Source: an uncultured Clostridia bacterium | GTDB lineage: Bacteria; Bacillota; Clostridia; TANB77; CAG-508 | DNA length: 64,000 nucleotides | NCBI GenBank assembly: GCA_947625835.1 | Contig: CANQPY010000001.1 | Span: 51,981 to 115,980, forward strand | Direction: 5' to 3' | Shown: one piece after another, positions 25,926 to 35,226 of the stretch | Layout of the letters: each line of letters opens with the position of its first letter | Numbering within the stretch: position 1 is the first letter of the stretch | Made by a program: the position numbers and the translations under genes | Notes under the pieces: model-generated | What the model was told of the DNA's origin: nothing | The model's database searches: none | The model's input: the letters and a program-made list of their open reading frames with translations, nothing else

Positions 25926-26252
25926 TTGCACTCTTTAATAGAAGACTTATCAGTGCTTACCACAATTCCACTCAACAATCTTAATAAACTATTAGATAAA
26001 GCCCTTTGGTGTTTTTGTGATTGTGTAGATGAATCTAGAATAAGTAAAGAAAATATTACAAGTATAGACATAGGAATAGGTGTCATTTCTATATGCGTAG
26101 AAGACAATAATATACAATATAGATTTGTACCTAGTAAAAAATTAGAAAGTGCTGTAAAAGCTGTAATAGTGGAAGGTAAAAACCCTTTAATAGAAACTGC
26201 AGAAGATAAACTAACCAAGGGGATGTTAGAGATACATAAGTCTTTCATTTAA
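25926..26252 (+). CDS. Hypothetical protein
   Basis: 108 residues, TTG start 10 nt after AAGGAG. FVPSKKLESAVKAVIVEGKNPL near the C-terminus. No recognised domain. Confidence 0.58.
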   Translation: MHSLIEDLSVLTTIPLNNLNKLLDKALWCFCDCVDESRISKENITSIDIGIGVISICVEDNNIQYRFVPSKKLESAVKAVIVEGKNPLIETAEDKLTKGMLEIHKSFI

Positions 26253-26264
26253 GAGGATACACAT

Positions 26265-26828
26265 ATGGATAATGAAACCACAAGCATTTCTTCCACAACT
26301 GAATCCCCTACAGAAAAAACGCCTGATCTAATATCTCTAAACCAAGCAAAACAGACTCAAGCACTTGAAAAATTAATACAGGAAGATGATCTGGATAAGG
26401 TTAAAGATTTAACCCATTTATTTAATGTATACCAAACAAAAAGAAATGCGATAAGATTAAACGCGCTAAATGATGTACAAGATGCCCTAGTACAACAAAT
26501 GTTAGAGCGTTTACAAAAATACCCTAATAATTTTGCTAATAAAGATATTGCAGATTGGATGAAGACAGTTCAAGCTGTAATGCAAAGCAATACTGAAAAA
26601 GTAGATCAATTAGATAATATCCCAGCAATTACATATCAGCAAAACAATCAAGTAAATTTGACTGTAGCAGATACATTAGATAGAGAATCCAGAGAAAAAA
26701 TAATAAATGTGGTTGAAGCTCTTCTTAAAAATGTGCAATCTACATCAAATGATGATGTATTAGATAATGAATTAGAAGAAATAAATAAAAACGATTCAAC
26801 CGAAAATACTGAAAACATTAAGGAGTAA
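26265..26828 (+). CDS. Hypothetical protein
   Basis: 187 residues. A Ser/Thr-rich N-terminus (first 20 residues), a helical middle and an acidic Asn-rich end. It is 7 nt upstream of a metallophosphoesterase. Function unknown. Confidence 0.6.
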   Translation: MDNETTSISSTTESPTEKTPDLISLNQAKQTQALEKLIQEDDLDKVKDLTHLFNVYQTKRNAIRLNALNDVQDALVQQMLERLQKYPNNFANKDIADWMKTVQAVMQSNTEKVDQLDNIPAITYQQNNQVNLTVADTLDRESREKIINVVEALLKNVQSTSNDDVLDNELEEINKNDSTENTENIKE

Positions 26829-26835
26829 GTAGCGG

Positions 26836-28029
26836 ATGTTAGCGGATTTTGAGCTTAACAAAGTTATTGAAAAAATTAAAACTAGCGGCCCTTTTGAAAG
26901 TTTAGAAGATGGTATTAAATTTCTTTGTTCCTTAAAAAGTGAATTTGGACTATCCTGGGATGAAATCGCCATAATCTCAAATAAGGTTTTTGGTACCACA
27001 TGGAAGGAAGGATTCTTCCGTAAAAATTATGGTGATTATGTAAAGACAGCTAAAGAAGTAAGCAAACTAGATGAAAAAATATTAGAGCTTAAGAAAGAAA
27101 GAGTAAAGCTTTCGGATGAAAGGATCCAAAATAATGCTTATGTTAGAAGACTAGCAAGAGAAGAAACCATAGAAGAAATTGCAATGCAAGCTGCAAGAGA
27201 GATAAGCGCACATAAAAGATTAATTTCTTCCTTCTCATGTAATTGTAAAGAAACCTCAGGTAGTAATGAGGCCATTTTAAATCTATGTGATTGGCATTAT
27301 GGTATAGAAATTAATAATGCGTGGAATAGGTATAATACAGAAATATGCAGACAGCGCATTACTAAACTAAGAGATAAGGTAATAAAATATTGCAAAGCCA
27401 ATGATGTTTGGAAAATCAATGTAATGAACCTTGCAGATTTAATTGCGGGTAGAATACACCTATCTCTTAGATTACAGAGTAGAATAGATGTAATTACTCA
27501 GATAATGGAAGTATCCGAAATATTAGCTGAATTACTAAATGATCTCTCTGTTTATTTTCAAGTAGATTATTATTCTTGTTTAGATAACCACTCTAGAATA
27601 GAACCAGATAAATCTGATTCTTTAGATTTGGAATCTCTCTGTAGAATTACAGATTGGTATCTAAAAGAAAGACTTCATGGTAATAAAAATATAACTATTC
27701 ATGAAAATGAATATGGCCTAGACATTATCACCTTTAATTGTAAGGGGTGGGATATTTTGGGATGCCATGGAGACCGTGACAAGCAATTAAATGTAGCTAC
27801 ATCTATAGCTAGCCTAACACATAAACATTTTGATTTAGTATGTATGGCTCACAGACATCATTTTGCAGCAGATGAATATAACGAAAGCATCATATTATCC
27901 TCATCCAGCGTAATGGGTACAGATGATTATGCCAAGAATTTGAGACTAAGTGCTAAACCAAGCCAAAATTTAATCATTGTAACAGATGAAAATGTTACAG
28001 AAGCTATTTACAGAATTTTATTAGATTGA
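26836..28029 (+). CDS. Metallophosphoesterase-like phage protein
   Basis: 397 residues. An N-terminal helical region (1-120) precedes a phosphoesterase-like domain: NLCDWHYGIEINN, MNLADLI, CLDNHSRIE (GNH(D/E)-like position), LGCHGDRD and MAHRHHF. Metal-ligand spacing is unusual (D-x-H, then CHGD, then HRHH), as in phage DNA-exonuclease-like phosphoesterases. Substrate unknown. Confidence 0.68.
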   Translation: MLADFELNKVIEKIKTSGPFESLEDGIKFLCSLKSEFGLSWDEIAIISNKVFGTTWKEGFFRKNYGDYVKTAKEVSKLDEKILELKKERVKLSDERIQNNAYVRRLAREETIEEIAMQAAREISAHKRLISSFSCNCKETSGSNEAILNLCDWHYGIEINNAWNRYNTEICRQRITKLRDKVIKYCKANDVWKINVMNLADLIAGRIHLSLRLQSRIDVITQIMEVSEILAELLNDLSVYFQVDYYSCLDNHSRIEPDKSDSLDLESLCRITDWYLKERLHGNKNITIHENEYGLDIITFNCKGWDILGCHGDRDKQLNVATSIASLTHKHFDLVCMAHRHHFAADEYNESIILSSSSVMGTDDYAKNLRLSAKPSQNLIIVTDENVTEAIYRILLD

Positions 28030-28054
28030 TATTAATGTGGAAGTAAAAATATAG

Positions 28055-28115
28055 AAAAACTAAAGTTTTAAGGTAAGTCCCAATTTGGGTAAGCCCTTAA
28101 ATAGGAGTTAAAACA
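28055..28115 (+). other. Possible structured 5' leader
   Basis: TTTAAGG and CCTTAAA can pair around an inner CCC-AATTT-GGG hairpin just before the GGAG ribosome site of the next gene. Pairing would hold the site close to a stem. Structure is inferred by eye. Confidence 0.3.
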
Positions 28116-28567
28116 TGCAAATTATTGGAAAAGATGGTAAACAGTATAGTACAGTAGAAGAATGTACTAAGGCAGATGAAGAATTTGATAAGCAACAAGA
28201 ACAAAAAGCGCTTATCGAAACTGAAAACAAGAACGCTGTAAGCAAGAAAAAGAAAGAAATGGCAACTGCTATTCAGACAGCCGAAGATGAAGTATCAGCA
28301 GCCCTTACAGCTTATGATAAAGCTAAGGAAGAAACGAATAAGTTGATACAGGAAGCTAAAGAAAAAGCAAAAGTTATACTTAAAGAGGCTGAAAAAAAGT
28401 ATGATGAAGCCATCAATAAGCGTTACGAAGCAATTAAGAGTTTTAATGAGGAATTTGGTGCTTACACCACAACCTACACAGGAAAAAGAGCACTAGAAGA
28501 ATATGATAGAGCCACAAGAAAATTTAACAGATGGTTCGACAGTTTCTTCTTCCCATTTATTTGGTAA
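28115..28567 (+). CDS. Coiled-coil protein
   Basis: 150 residues. MQIIGKDGKQYSTVEECTKADEEF opens as in many small phage proteins. Residues ~45-110 are an Ala/Glu/Lys-rich coiled coil. The end is aromatic (RWFDSFFFPFIW). Function unknown. Confidence 0.65.
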   Translation: MQIIGKDGKQYSTVEECTKADEEFDKQQEQKALIETENKNAVSKKKKEMATAIQTAEDEVSAALTAYDKAKEETNKLIQEAKEKAKVILKEAEKKYDEAINKRYEAIKSFNEEFGAYTTTYTGKRALEEYDRATRKFNRWFDSFFFPFIW

Positions 28568-28601
28568 ACATTAATATTTTCCACATTAATATTGTATATA
28601 C

Positions 28602-28637
28602 AACGGGAAGTTCAATTTGAACCTCCCGTTTTTTTCA
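28602..28637 (+). terminator. Rho-independent terminator
   Basis: AACGGGA (28602-) pairs with TCCCGTT (to 28630) and GTTC with GAAC inside, with one mismatch; a run of seven T follows. Confidence 0.88.
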
Positions 28638-28653
28638 CAAGGAATACAACAGC

Positions 28654-29085
28654 ATGCAAGTAAATGAACTTTTAAGAATTAGCGATGAAGCTATTGATTT
28701 TATAAATAAATATATTAAACCTATAGTTACACCAGATTATATTGGTTGGAGTATACCACTTCCTAAAAAATACAAGAGTGTGATGATTATAGATTATAGC
28801 ATAAACAATAATTGGGATTTACTTCCTATTAACCCAGCTAAAAGATTAAAAAAACGTACAATAGTAAAAGCACTAAAATTTTTAATATCTAAAGGTTGGT
28901 TAACTCCATTAGTGGAGGTATTTGAAGAGTTTTCACCCCAGTTAAAAGTAGATATGGAAAATGCTATTATAATACCTCAAGAAAAATATAATTTGGATGA
29001 TAAAATAGTTGATTTCTTTCCTGAGTTAGATTATGATGATAATGTAGATGACATCATCGTAGAGCAGGAGGAAAATAAGAATTGA
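28654..29085 (+). CDS. Hypothetical protein
   Basis: 143 residues, acidic C-terminus (DYDDNVDDIIVEQEE). Overlaps the next gene by 4 nt. ATG behind CACAAGGAA. No family recognised. Confidence 0.6.
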   Translation: MQVNELLRISDEAIDFINKYIKPIVTPDYIGWSIPLPKKYKSVMIIDYSINNNWDLLPINPAKRLKKRTIVKALKFLISKGWLTPLVEVFEEFSPQLKVDMENAIIIPQEKYNLDDKIVDFFPELDYDDNVDDIIVEQEENKN

Positions 29086-29936
29086 AAAAATATTTTATCA
29101 CCTCTGATATCCATAGTTTTTTTAGTATATTCAAGCGCGCATTGGACAATGCAGGATGGCAACAAAATAATCCAGATCATATTTTGATAGTTGCAGGTGA
29201 CCTTTTTGATAGAGGAAATGAAACAAATCAACTTCTCAATTTTGTACAATCTCTTGGTGATAGATTTATCTACGTAAAAGGTAATCATGAAGATCTTATT
29301 GAAGATTGTGTTTATGAATTGTCATCAGGTATAAATATAGGTAGTCATCATATTAGTAATGGTACTGTAAAGACAATATCTCAGATTTGTAACATTGGCG
29401 AGTTTGAAATTTATTCCTACATTTGTGATAAGGTTATGCAACAAACCATTCATGATAAGATGAAGCCTATTCTTGAGTGGATTAGAAATAAGTCAGTAGA
29501 CTATGTAGAAATAGGTGATTATATTATAACTCACGGGTGGATTCCCATTATACCTACTAGCACCAATATTTATGGTCAGCCAAATAAATACGCTTTTGAT
29601 CCTGATTGGGATAAATCAATTGATTTTTCTAAAGCGACCATTGACGAAATAAACAACCATAATAGAAAATGGTACAGTGCTAGATGGCTCAATGGTATGG
29701 ACTGTTGGAAGCAAGGAATTACCGTTCCTGATAAAACAATCATTTGCGGTCACTATCATTGTAGTTGGGGATGGTCTCATATTAGACAAAAATATAAAGA
29801 GTTTCCTAACAAAAGCAATAAAAATTTTTCAAAATCATTCCAACCTTTTATAGATAAAGGAATTATAGCTCTTGACGCCTGTACAGCGTATTCGGGTATT
29901 TGTAATGTTTTTGTAATTGATGAAGAGGTGAATTAA
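29082..29936 (+). CDS. Serine/threonine-phosphatase-like metallophosphoesterase
   Basis: 284 residues with SDIHSFF, VAGDLFDRGNE, VKGNHEDL, ITHGW and CGHYHCSW: the complete PPP-type phosphoesterase set. TTG start behind GAGGAAAA. Phages use such enzymes against phosphorylated host proteins or nucleotides; the target is unknown. Third phosphoesterase in the window. Confidence 0.85.
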   Translation: MKKYFITSDIHSFFSIFKRALDNAGWQQNNPDHILIVAGDLFDRGNETNQLLNFVQSLGDRFIYVKGNHEDLIEDCVYELSSGINIGSHHISNGTVKTISQICNIGEFEIYSYICDKVMQQTIHDKMKPILEWIRNKSVDYVEIGDYIITHGWIPIIPTSTNIYGQPNKYAFDPDWDKSIDFSKATIDEINNHNRKWYSARWLNGMDCWKQGITVPDKTIICGHYHCSWGWSHIRQKYKEFPNKSNKNFSKSFQPFIDKGIIALDACTAYSGICNVFVIDEEVN

Positions 29937-30686
29937 TTGAAAAACATTTTAATTTCAATCAAGCCTTACTATGTTTTCCTTATTATAGCCCATAGTATGG
30001 GTTGGGATATCCCTAACCCCAAAACTATTGAGGTGAGAAAATCATGCCCTAAAGATAAACAGTGGGATCATAAAGTGCTCATTTACTGCACGAAAGATAA
30101 AGAATCATTCCATCAAATTCCCAAGCAGTATCAACCTGCTATGAAGGCATTTCTTGGCAGAGTCATCGGCGAATTTGTATGCGATGAGATTGAGGAATTT
30201 ACTGTTGGCGGTTTGCGTTGTGACGATATAGAGAAAGAGGCTTGCTTGGCCTACGAAGAAATAATTACCTATTTTTACAAGCCCGAAGAGTTGGACGGAA
30301 AACACGCAAAGTTCGGTTACGGTTGGCACATTTCCGACCTCAAAATTTATGACAGGTTGAAAGACCTAGATGAGCTCAGGACAGGAAAGAATATAGCCAT
30401 GCCCTGTGGATATGGCAATTATAATATTTATGAGCAGCAGGTTCTTCGTCCTCCTCAGTCATGGATGTATATAAAGGAAGTCCAGTCAAGAAGAGACGAG
30501 TGGTACGAGCCAGAGACAATTGTACTGTTCAACTCTGATCATCAACTAGGTTGTGCAAGAGCTTATTGTCCTAGATGTGGAGTATGTCTTGGAGAGTGCA
30601 GTTTGACAGATCCCCTCAATGTTTTAGACTATCAACGCTGCTGCCCTGTTTGTGGAGCCAAGATTAAAGCAGAGCCTACAAAATGA
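29937..30686 (+). CDS. ASCH-domain-like protein with zinc ribbon
   Basis: 249 residues, TTG start. ILISIKPYYVFLI ... PKTIEVRKSCP is the ASCH/PUA-like RNA-binding motif. GRVIGEFVCDEI is its second strand block. The C-terminus has CPRCGVCLGEC and CCPVCGAKIK zinc ribbons. Codon use and GC are higher than the neighbours, hinting at transfer. Likely RNA-linked role, not proven. Confidence 0.7.
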   Translation: MKNILISIKPYYVFLIIAHSMGWDIPNPKTIEVRKSCPKDKQWDHKVLIYCTKDKESFHQIPKQYQPAMKAFLGRVIGEFVCDEIEEFTVGGLRCDDIEKEACLAYEEIITYFYKPEELDGKHAKFGYGWHISDLKIYDRLKDLDELRTGKNIAMPCGYGNYNIYEQQVLRPPQSWMYIKEVQSRRDEWYEPETIVLFNSDHQLGCARAYCPRCGVCLGECSLTDPLNVLDYQRCCPVCGAKIKAEPTK

Positions 30687-30928
30687 GACGACCCTTTACA
30701 AAGACTGAAAGAGAGCAGGTTTATGCAAAATGTGGTGGCCATTGTGCCTATTGTGGGTGCGAATTACCATATGATAAAATGCAAATAGACCATGTGATCT
30801 CAGCAGAGCATGGTGGCACTGATGACATGAACAACCTACTGCCAGCTTGCAGGAGCTGTAATCACTATAAACACTGCAGCACTCTTGATAGCTTTAGAAG
30901 AATGCTAAAAAAATGCCTAATGTACTAG
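30683..30928 (+). CDS. HNH endonuclease
   Basis: 81 residues: CAYCGCELP, QIDHVISAEHGGTDDMNNLLPACRSCN. This is the complete HNH core (CX2C, DH, N, CX2CN). It could be a free-standing homing enzyme. Overlaps the ASCH gene by 4 nt. Confidence 0.85.
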   Translation: MRRPFTKTEREQVYAKCGGHCAYCGCELPYDKMQIDHVISAEHGGTDDMNNLLPACRSCNHYKHCSTLDSFRRMLKKCLMY

Positions 30929-31041
30929 CAAGAGACAATGTTACCTACCAAATTGCTGTGAGATATGGTCTTGTGGACCCTAAACCACATCCTGTAGTAT
31001 TTTATTTTGAGCAAGAGGAAATAAAAGATGAAAAAATGTGA
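30913..31041 (+). CDS. Hypothetical small protein
   Basis: 42 codons overlapping both neighbours. No clear ribosome site; kept because it fills the HNH-to-next gap in frame. Confidence 0.35.
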   Translation: MPNVLARDNVTYQIAVRYGLVDPKPHPVVFYFEQEEIKDEKM

Positions 31042-31369
31042 AATCGAAGCTGTTTTACCTCTACCTGAGGAAATTAATGGACAAAAATTACCCCAAAGTT
31101 TTTACCAACAGTTAGTTAGTAATGTTCATGAAATTAAGGAAAAATTAACTAAGAAGGTTGGTAGGGGGTATAGGGAAAGTTATAATTTCCTGGGTACCTG
31201 TAAGTGTGCTATTAGGGGTAAATTAATATATATAAGCGGGGATGTTTTTTATGTCCCAAAGGATGTTAAATATTTAAGACTTGCGGTTACTTCAGAAGAC
31301 ATTTTCTTCTTTTTTGCAGAGGAAAGCAGCGCTGTAAGTCAACCCAATTTTACAGTAAAGGAGGTGTAA
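31028..31369 (+). CDS. Hypothetical protein
   Basis: 113 residues, beta-rich C-terminus with FFFFAEE. ATG behind AGAGGAAATAAAAG. No recognised family. Confidence 0.58.
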   Translation: MKKCEIEAVLPLPEEINGQKLPQSFYQQLVSNVHEIKEKLTKKVGRGYRESYNFLGTCKCAIRGKLIYISGDVFYVPKDVKYLRLAVTSEDIFFFFAEESSAVSQPNFTVKEV

Positions 31370-31370
31370 A

Positions 31371-31598
31371 ATGCTAGGAGGCATACCCATTAGAGATATT
31401 GAAAATTTTGTAATTGATGAAATTTTCAATCCTTACTACAACACTGTTTGGGAAGCATGGAGACAAAATCCCCAGTATTATCCACACATTAAAGAACCTC
31501 AATATCCTGGGCAAGATTTAGAAAGGGCAAATAAAGAAGCTTGGTTTAATTATCTTCAAAATATTTTAAGCCAAGACCCTCTCCAAATTATATCTTAG
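31371..31598 (+). CDS. Hypothetical protein
   Basis: 75 residues, rich in Tyr, Pro and Gln; ATG behind AAAGGAGGTGTAAA, the strongest ribosome site of this stretch. Function unknown. The 131 nt after it hold only a 28-codon frame (31647-31733). Confidence 0.58.
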   Translation: MLGGIPIRDIENFVIDEIFNPYYNTVWEAWRQNPQYYPHIKEPQYPGQDLERANKEAWFNYLQNILSQDPLQIIS

Positions 31599-31729
31599 CT
31601 AGAGCAATGCCCAAAATGGAAGGAAAAAATCATAAATAGGTTTAAAATGTTTTCCCCCTTGATGTTTTATAAATGGTTGCAGTGCCCTATTATAGATTAT
31701 CTTAAATCTTTAGGAGTTAATATTAATCA

Positions 31730-32284
31730 GTGAAGAAACCTCTCATAATTAACTTATTTGGAGCGCCAGGTTCAGGAAAATCTACTGGAGCTGCATATAT
31801 ATTTTCCCAGTTAAAATTACAAGGCATAAATGCGGAACTTGTTACAGAGTTTGCAAAGGAAAAAACCTGGGAACAAAATCAGAAGGCACTTGATGATCAA
31901 ATTTACATTTTGGGAGAATCCTACCACAAATTATTTATATGTAAAGATCAAGTAGATGTCATTGTTACGGATTGCCCTCTTCTTACAGAGATCTTATTTA
32001 TTAAAGATAAGTCAATAAAAAAACCACTTATCTCACTTATAAAGAAATTGTATAACCAATTTGATAATATTAATTTTTTCTTAAATAGAGTTAAGGCTTA
32101 TAACCCCAAAGGTAGAAACCAAACAGAAGAAGAATCGAATAATTTAAAATATAAATTGTTAAAAATTTTAAATGGTGTAGATGAGACAAATTACATAGAA
32201 ATAAATGGTAGTGAAGAGGGCTATAACCTAGCACTAAGACTTATTGAGAAAAAATTACTTGAAAGGGGTATTTTACATGGTTAG
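31730..32284 (+). CDS. P-loop nucleotide kinase / AAA ATPase
   Basis: 184 residues. FGAPGSGKSTGAAYIF is Walker A and VDVIVTDCPLL the Walker B-like segment. ELVTEFAKEKTWE resembles NadR/AAA_28-type phage kinases. The substrate is unknown; polynucleotide, nucleoside or NMN kinases share this pattern. GTG start. Confidence 0.72.
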   Translation: MKKPLIINLFGAPGSGKSTGAAYIFSQLKLQGINAELVTEFAKEKTWEQNQKALDDQIYILGESYHKLFICKDQVDVIVTDCPLLTEILFIKDKSIKKPLISLIKKLYNQFDNINFFLNRVKAYNPKGRNQTEEESNNLKYKLLKILNGVDETNYIEINGSEEGYNLALRLIEKKLLERGILHG

Positions 32285-32627
32285 AGATGTAATTGAATAT
32301 TATAAACAAGTAACCAAAAATTATAATGATATGAGAACTGAGCTTGCTGAAATGGAGGAACTGCTTAAAGAGAATGCAGTAACTCCTGAAATGATTGAGA
32401 ACATGAATCAAATGATTCTTCCTATCAAGACAAACTATGAAACACTCTCATATTTTATATTCTTATTAAATAAACCAGTAAAGAAAAATAAGCAGAAAAG
32501 ATATGAAGGGCAAAATAAAAAACTAATTAAAGAAAGTGGTGCCCATACTAACAAAGATATAATTATAGAAAATGAAACTGCTTTATCTTCTCTACATAAT
32601 ATAAAAAAGGAAATTAAAAATGACTGA
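32277..32627 (+). CDS. Hypothetical helical protein
   Basis: 116 residues, mostly coiled-coil helix. Start is the ATG behind AAAGGGGTA; upstream codons lie in the kinase gene (overlap 8 nt). Function unknown. Confidence 0.58.
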   Translation: MVRDVIEYYKQVTKNYNDMRTELAEMEELLKENAVTPEMIENMNQMILPIKTNYETLSYFIFLLNKPVKKNKQKRYEGQNKKLIKESGAHTNKDIIIENETALSSLHNIKKEIKND

Positions 32628-32901
32628 AAAAGAAATGGTAACTAAAATTCTCCATATTCAAAAACCAGGCATATTTAACAATTCTAACCAATATGAAATA
32701 GAATTGCAGGATAGTAAAGAATGGGGAAATGTATTTTCTCTTTTAGAGAAAAGTAAAGAATTAGAAGAGTTAGAAGAATATTCTAGCTTAGATGAGTTTG
32801 TATATGAATATATAGATGAACTTAGTGGAGAGGAATTTACAGTTTCTTTACTTTCATCTCTTGATGATGACAAATACTCTTTAATAATTGAAAAAGTATA
32901 A
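32620..32901 (+). CDS. Hypothetical acidic protein
   Basis: 93 residues, very acidic (runs of Glu/Asp and Ser). Overlaps the previous gene by 8 nt. Possibly a DNA mimic or partner protein; only composition supports that. Confidence 0.55.
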   Translation: MTEKEMVTKILHIQKPGIFNNSNQYEIELQDSKEWGNVFSLLEKSKELEELEEYSSLDEFVYEYIDELSGEEFTVSLLSSLDDDKYSLIIEKV

Positions 32902-32913
32902 AGGAATAGTCAT

Positions 32914-33588
32914 ATGGCAGATTTAAAAATTATTACAGGCGCGGATAATTTTATAGAAAGAACAAATGAAATTGATCTAGAAACTGATAAAAAACTTGCA
33001 GTTAAAATTATAGATGATTTGAAAAAAGCACTAGTTCAGAATAATTTACAAATATTATCAGCCCCGCAAATAGGGTATCCTTATCGTATTATTTGTATGA
33101 ATTTCAAATCAAAATCCTCTAAAGCAGATATTAGGCATTTTATTAATCCCATCATTAACAGAACTAGAGGTTTTACCCTTATTAGGCAAAAAGATATAAG
33201 TTTACCAGATAGGGAATTTATTCATCCTAGAAGTCCTGAAATAAATATGTTTTATCAAACTTTAGATAATGGGTCCTTATCTTCAGTATTTAAGGGTGCA
33301 ACAGCATTTTTACTACAGCAGAGTGTTGATCTTCTTGATGGAATGACGCTTGAAACCATTGGTCTTGAAATTGATAATCAGTTTGATGAAGCCACAGAAG
33401 AGGAAAAGAACGAACTTCTTGAAGCATATGTAAAAGCAGTAACGGAATATAAAGAACAATTAGAAAAAGAAATCAAAGAAAGCCCCGATCTTACAGCTAT
33501 TAATAATGCAGCTAATTTTATGTCTCAAGTCAGTGCAGGCGAAATCAAAATTAAAAAAGATTTGGTATTGGAGAGCTCTCAAGAGTGA
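32914..33588 (+). CDS. Peptide-deformylase-like pseudoenzyme
   Basis: 224 residues. The order of polypeptide deformylase motifs is visible: LSAPQIGYPYRII (motif 1, GxGLAAPQIG), RQKDISLPDREFIHPRS (motif 2 position) and LLQQSVDLLDGM (motif 3, QHEIDHLDG). The metal and catalytic residues are gone: the EGCLS cysteine is not conserved, and HExxH reads QSVDL. It is therefore probably inactive as a deformylase. A C-terminal ~80-residue helical extension is added. Function unknown. Confidence 0.68.
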   Translation: MADLKIITGADNFIERTNEIDLETDKKLAVKIIDDLKKALVQNNLQILSAPQIGYPYRIICMNFKSKSSKADIRHFINPIINRTRGFTLIRQKDISLPDREFIHPRSPEINMFYQTLDNGSLSSVFKGATAFLLQQSVDLLDGMTLETIGLEIDNQFDEATEEEKNELLEAYVKAVTEYKEQLEKEIKESPDLTAINNAANFMSQVSAGEIKIKKDLVLESSQE

Positions 33589-33953
33589 TAAGTTTCCCAT
33601 ATTTTATAAAATCAGATGCTCAGGCAGAATTATTAATAGAAGATATAGGCAATTTTGCAATTAAAGCATTTAATGATAGAGGCTGTGAATTTATAATAGT
33701 TGTAGAAACCAAACTAGGCAATACAAGGGTATTCACTTTTGGTCCCGTAATACCTGATTTGGATTTGCTGCCTCAAAGATGTGGTTGCGAGATAGAAAAA
33801 TTCAGTTTTAATAATGGTAGAATAATGAAAACAATAAGAGGCTTTCTCAATAATCCCTTTAATAGAATTACGCAGGCTTTTGAGGTAACAAAAGAAGAAG
33901 CCCTGAATGACTGTAGGAATCTCGTACAAATTATGAATGAAGATAATTTTTAA
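33585..33953 (+). CDS. Hypothetical protein
   Basis: 122 residues, GTG start behind GGAGAGCTC, overlapping the previous stop. FGPVIPDLDLLPQRCGCEIEKF stands out; no family recognised. Confidence 0.58.
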   Translation: MISFPYFIKSDAQAELLIEDIGNFAIKAFNDRGCEFIIVVETKLGNTRVFTFGPVIPDLDLLPQRCGCEIEKFSFNNGRIMKTIRGFLNNPFNRITQAFEVTKEEALNDCRNLVQIMNEDNF

Positions 33954-33967
33954 ACAACCAAATATTA

Positions 33968-34003
33968 GAAAAAAAAACAGAAGAGGGAGCATTCCCTCTT
34001 CTA
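33968..34003. terminator. Hairpin with 5' A-tract, possible terminator
   Basis: AGAAGAGGGA (33979-33988) pairs perfectly with TCCCTCTTCT (33993-34002), GCAT loop. The A-tract lies upstream and no T-run follows, so as written it would terminate the minus strand best. On the plus strand it may act as a processing or stability hairpin. Confidence 0.55.
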
Positions 34004-34055
34004 TGCTTCTACATGCGTATTTATTGTATAGACACTTGATATAGGAGACACCATT

Positions 34056-34388
34056 TTGAAAATTATAGATATGCCTAGAGGTACAGGAAAAACATTTCAG
34101 TTAGCTATTTTATCTGAAAAATTAAATATTCCCATTATAGTGTGGGATGATACTCTTACACATCTACTTCAGAGACAATATCCTCAAGCACATTTTATTT
34201 CATATAGCAAATACCGCAAAATGCATAATAAACCCGACAAAATACTTATTGATGAATTTCCACATATGCTGCAGGAAGTATTTTCAAACTCTGAAATAAT
34301 TGCCGCAACTTATTCTTCAGAGGAGCACTATTCAGAAAAAATGAAGGATTATTCAGCCCTGTTAGTTAATATGAGGAATGTAAGATGA
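34056..34388 (+). CDS. Small P-loop ATPase-like protein
   Basis: 110 residues, TTG start behind AGGAG. MPRGTGKTFQL is Walker A and DKILIDEFPHM Walker B. Only this core is present, without the rest of a helicase or kinase; similar short proteins occur in phages. Overlaps thyA by 4 nt. Function unknown. Confidence 0.65.
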   Translation: MKIIDMPRGTGKTFQLAILSEKLNIPIIVWDDTLTHLLQRQYPQAHFISYSKYRKMHNKPDKILIDEFPHMLQEVFSNSEIIAATYSSEEHYSEKMKDYSALLVNMRNVR

Positions 34389-35215
34389 GTAGAGCAGATG
34401 AAATATTTATACAAAATTGTAGAGATATTATAGATAATGGGATTTGGGATACTGATCTTAAAGTAAGACCTCATTGGGATGGTGGTGCACCAGCACACAC
34501 GGTTAAGAAATTTGGCATTGTTAATAGATACAATTTACAAGAAGAATTTCCCATTTTAACTTTAAGAAGAACAGCTTTTAAGTCCTGCATAGATGAATTG
34601 TTATGGATTTGGCAAAAGAAATCTAACAATATTCATGATTTGAAGTCCCATATTTGGGATAGCTGGGCAGATGAGAATGGTTCAATAGGTAAAGCGTACG
34701 GATATCAACTTGGAGTTAAGCATCAATATAAAGAAGGAATGTTTGACCAGGTTGACAGGGTTTTATTTGATTTGAAAAATAACCCTGCAAGTAGAAGAAT
34801 TCTTACTAATATTTACAACTTTCAAGATCTTCATGAGATGGGGTTGTACCCATGTGCTTATTCTATGACATTTAATGTCTCAGGAAATGTGCTAAATGGT
34901 ATTCTTAACCAGCGTTCAAATGATATGCTAACAGCAAATAACTGGAATGTAGTTCAATATTCTATTCTTCTTATTATGATGGCACAAGTAAGTGGTTTAG
35001 TACCAGGAGAATTAGTGCATGTTATTGCTGATGCCCATATTTACGATAGACACATTCCATTAATAGAGGAAGTACTTAAAAATGAGCCTAAACCAGCTCC
35101 TAAACTTATTGTAGATCCTGACATTAAGAACTTTTATGATTTTACAGTAGACAGCTTTAAACTTGAAGGATATGAACCAAATAAATTTGAACATAAAATC
35201 CCAGTTGCTATATAA
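34385..35215 (+). CDS. thyA: Thymidylate synthase (ThyA family)
   Basis: 276 residues, methylates dUMP with methylene-tetrahydrofolate. KVRPHWDGGAPAHT, FPILTLRRTAFKS, the active-site GLYPCAYSMTF and QRSNDMLTANNWNVVQYSILLIMMAQ, then DAHIYDRH. The LPPCH motif has Ala after Cys (PCA), and the FLGxPFN segment reads LTANNWN. Overall spacing resembles B. subtilis ThyA rather than E. coli. A dUMP hydroxymethylase role is possible because the Cys and Asn environment is altered. DHFR follows. Confidence 0.85.
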   Translation: MSRADEIFIQNCRDIIDNGIWDTDLKVRPHWDGGAPAHTVKKFGIVNRYNLQEEFPILTLRRTAFKSCIDELLWIWQKKSNNIHDLKSHIWDSWADENGSIGKAYGYQLGVKHQYKEGMFDQVDRVLFDLKNNPASRRILTNIYNFQDLHEMGLYPCAYSMTFNVSGNVLNGILNQRSNDMLTANNWNVVQYSILLIMMAQVSGLVPGELVHVIADAHIYDRHIPLIEEVLKNEPKPAPKLIVDPDIKNFYDFTVDSFKLEGYEPNKFEHKIPVAI

Positions 35216-35226
35216 GGAGAAACAAT

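Noticed and set aside
31647..31733. 28-codon frame before the P-loop kinase
   Set aside because: No ribosome site and too short; might be a leader peptide but nothing supports it.
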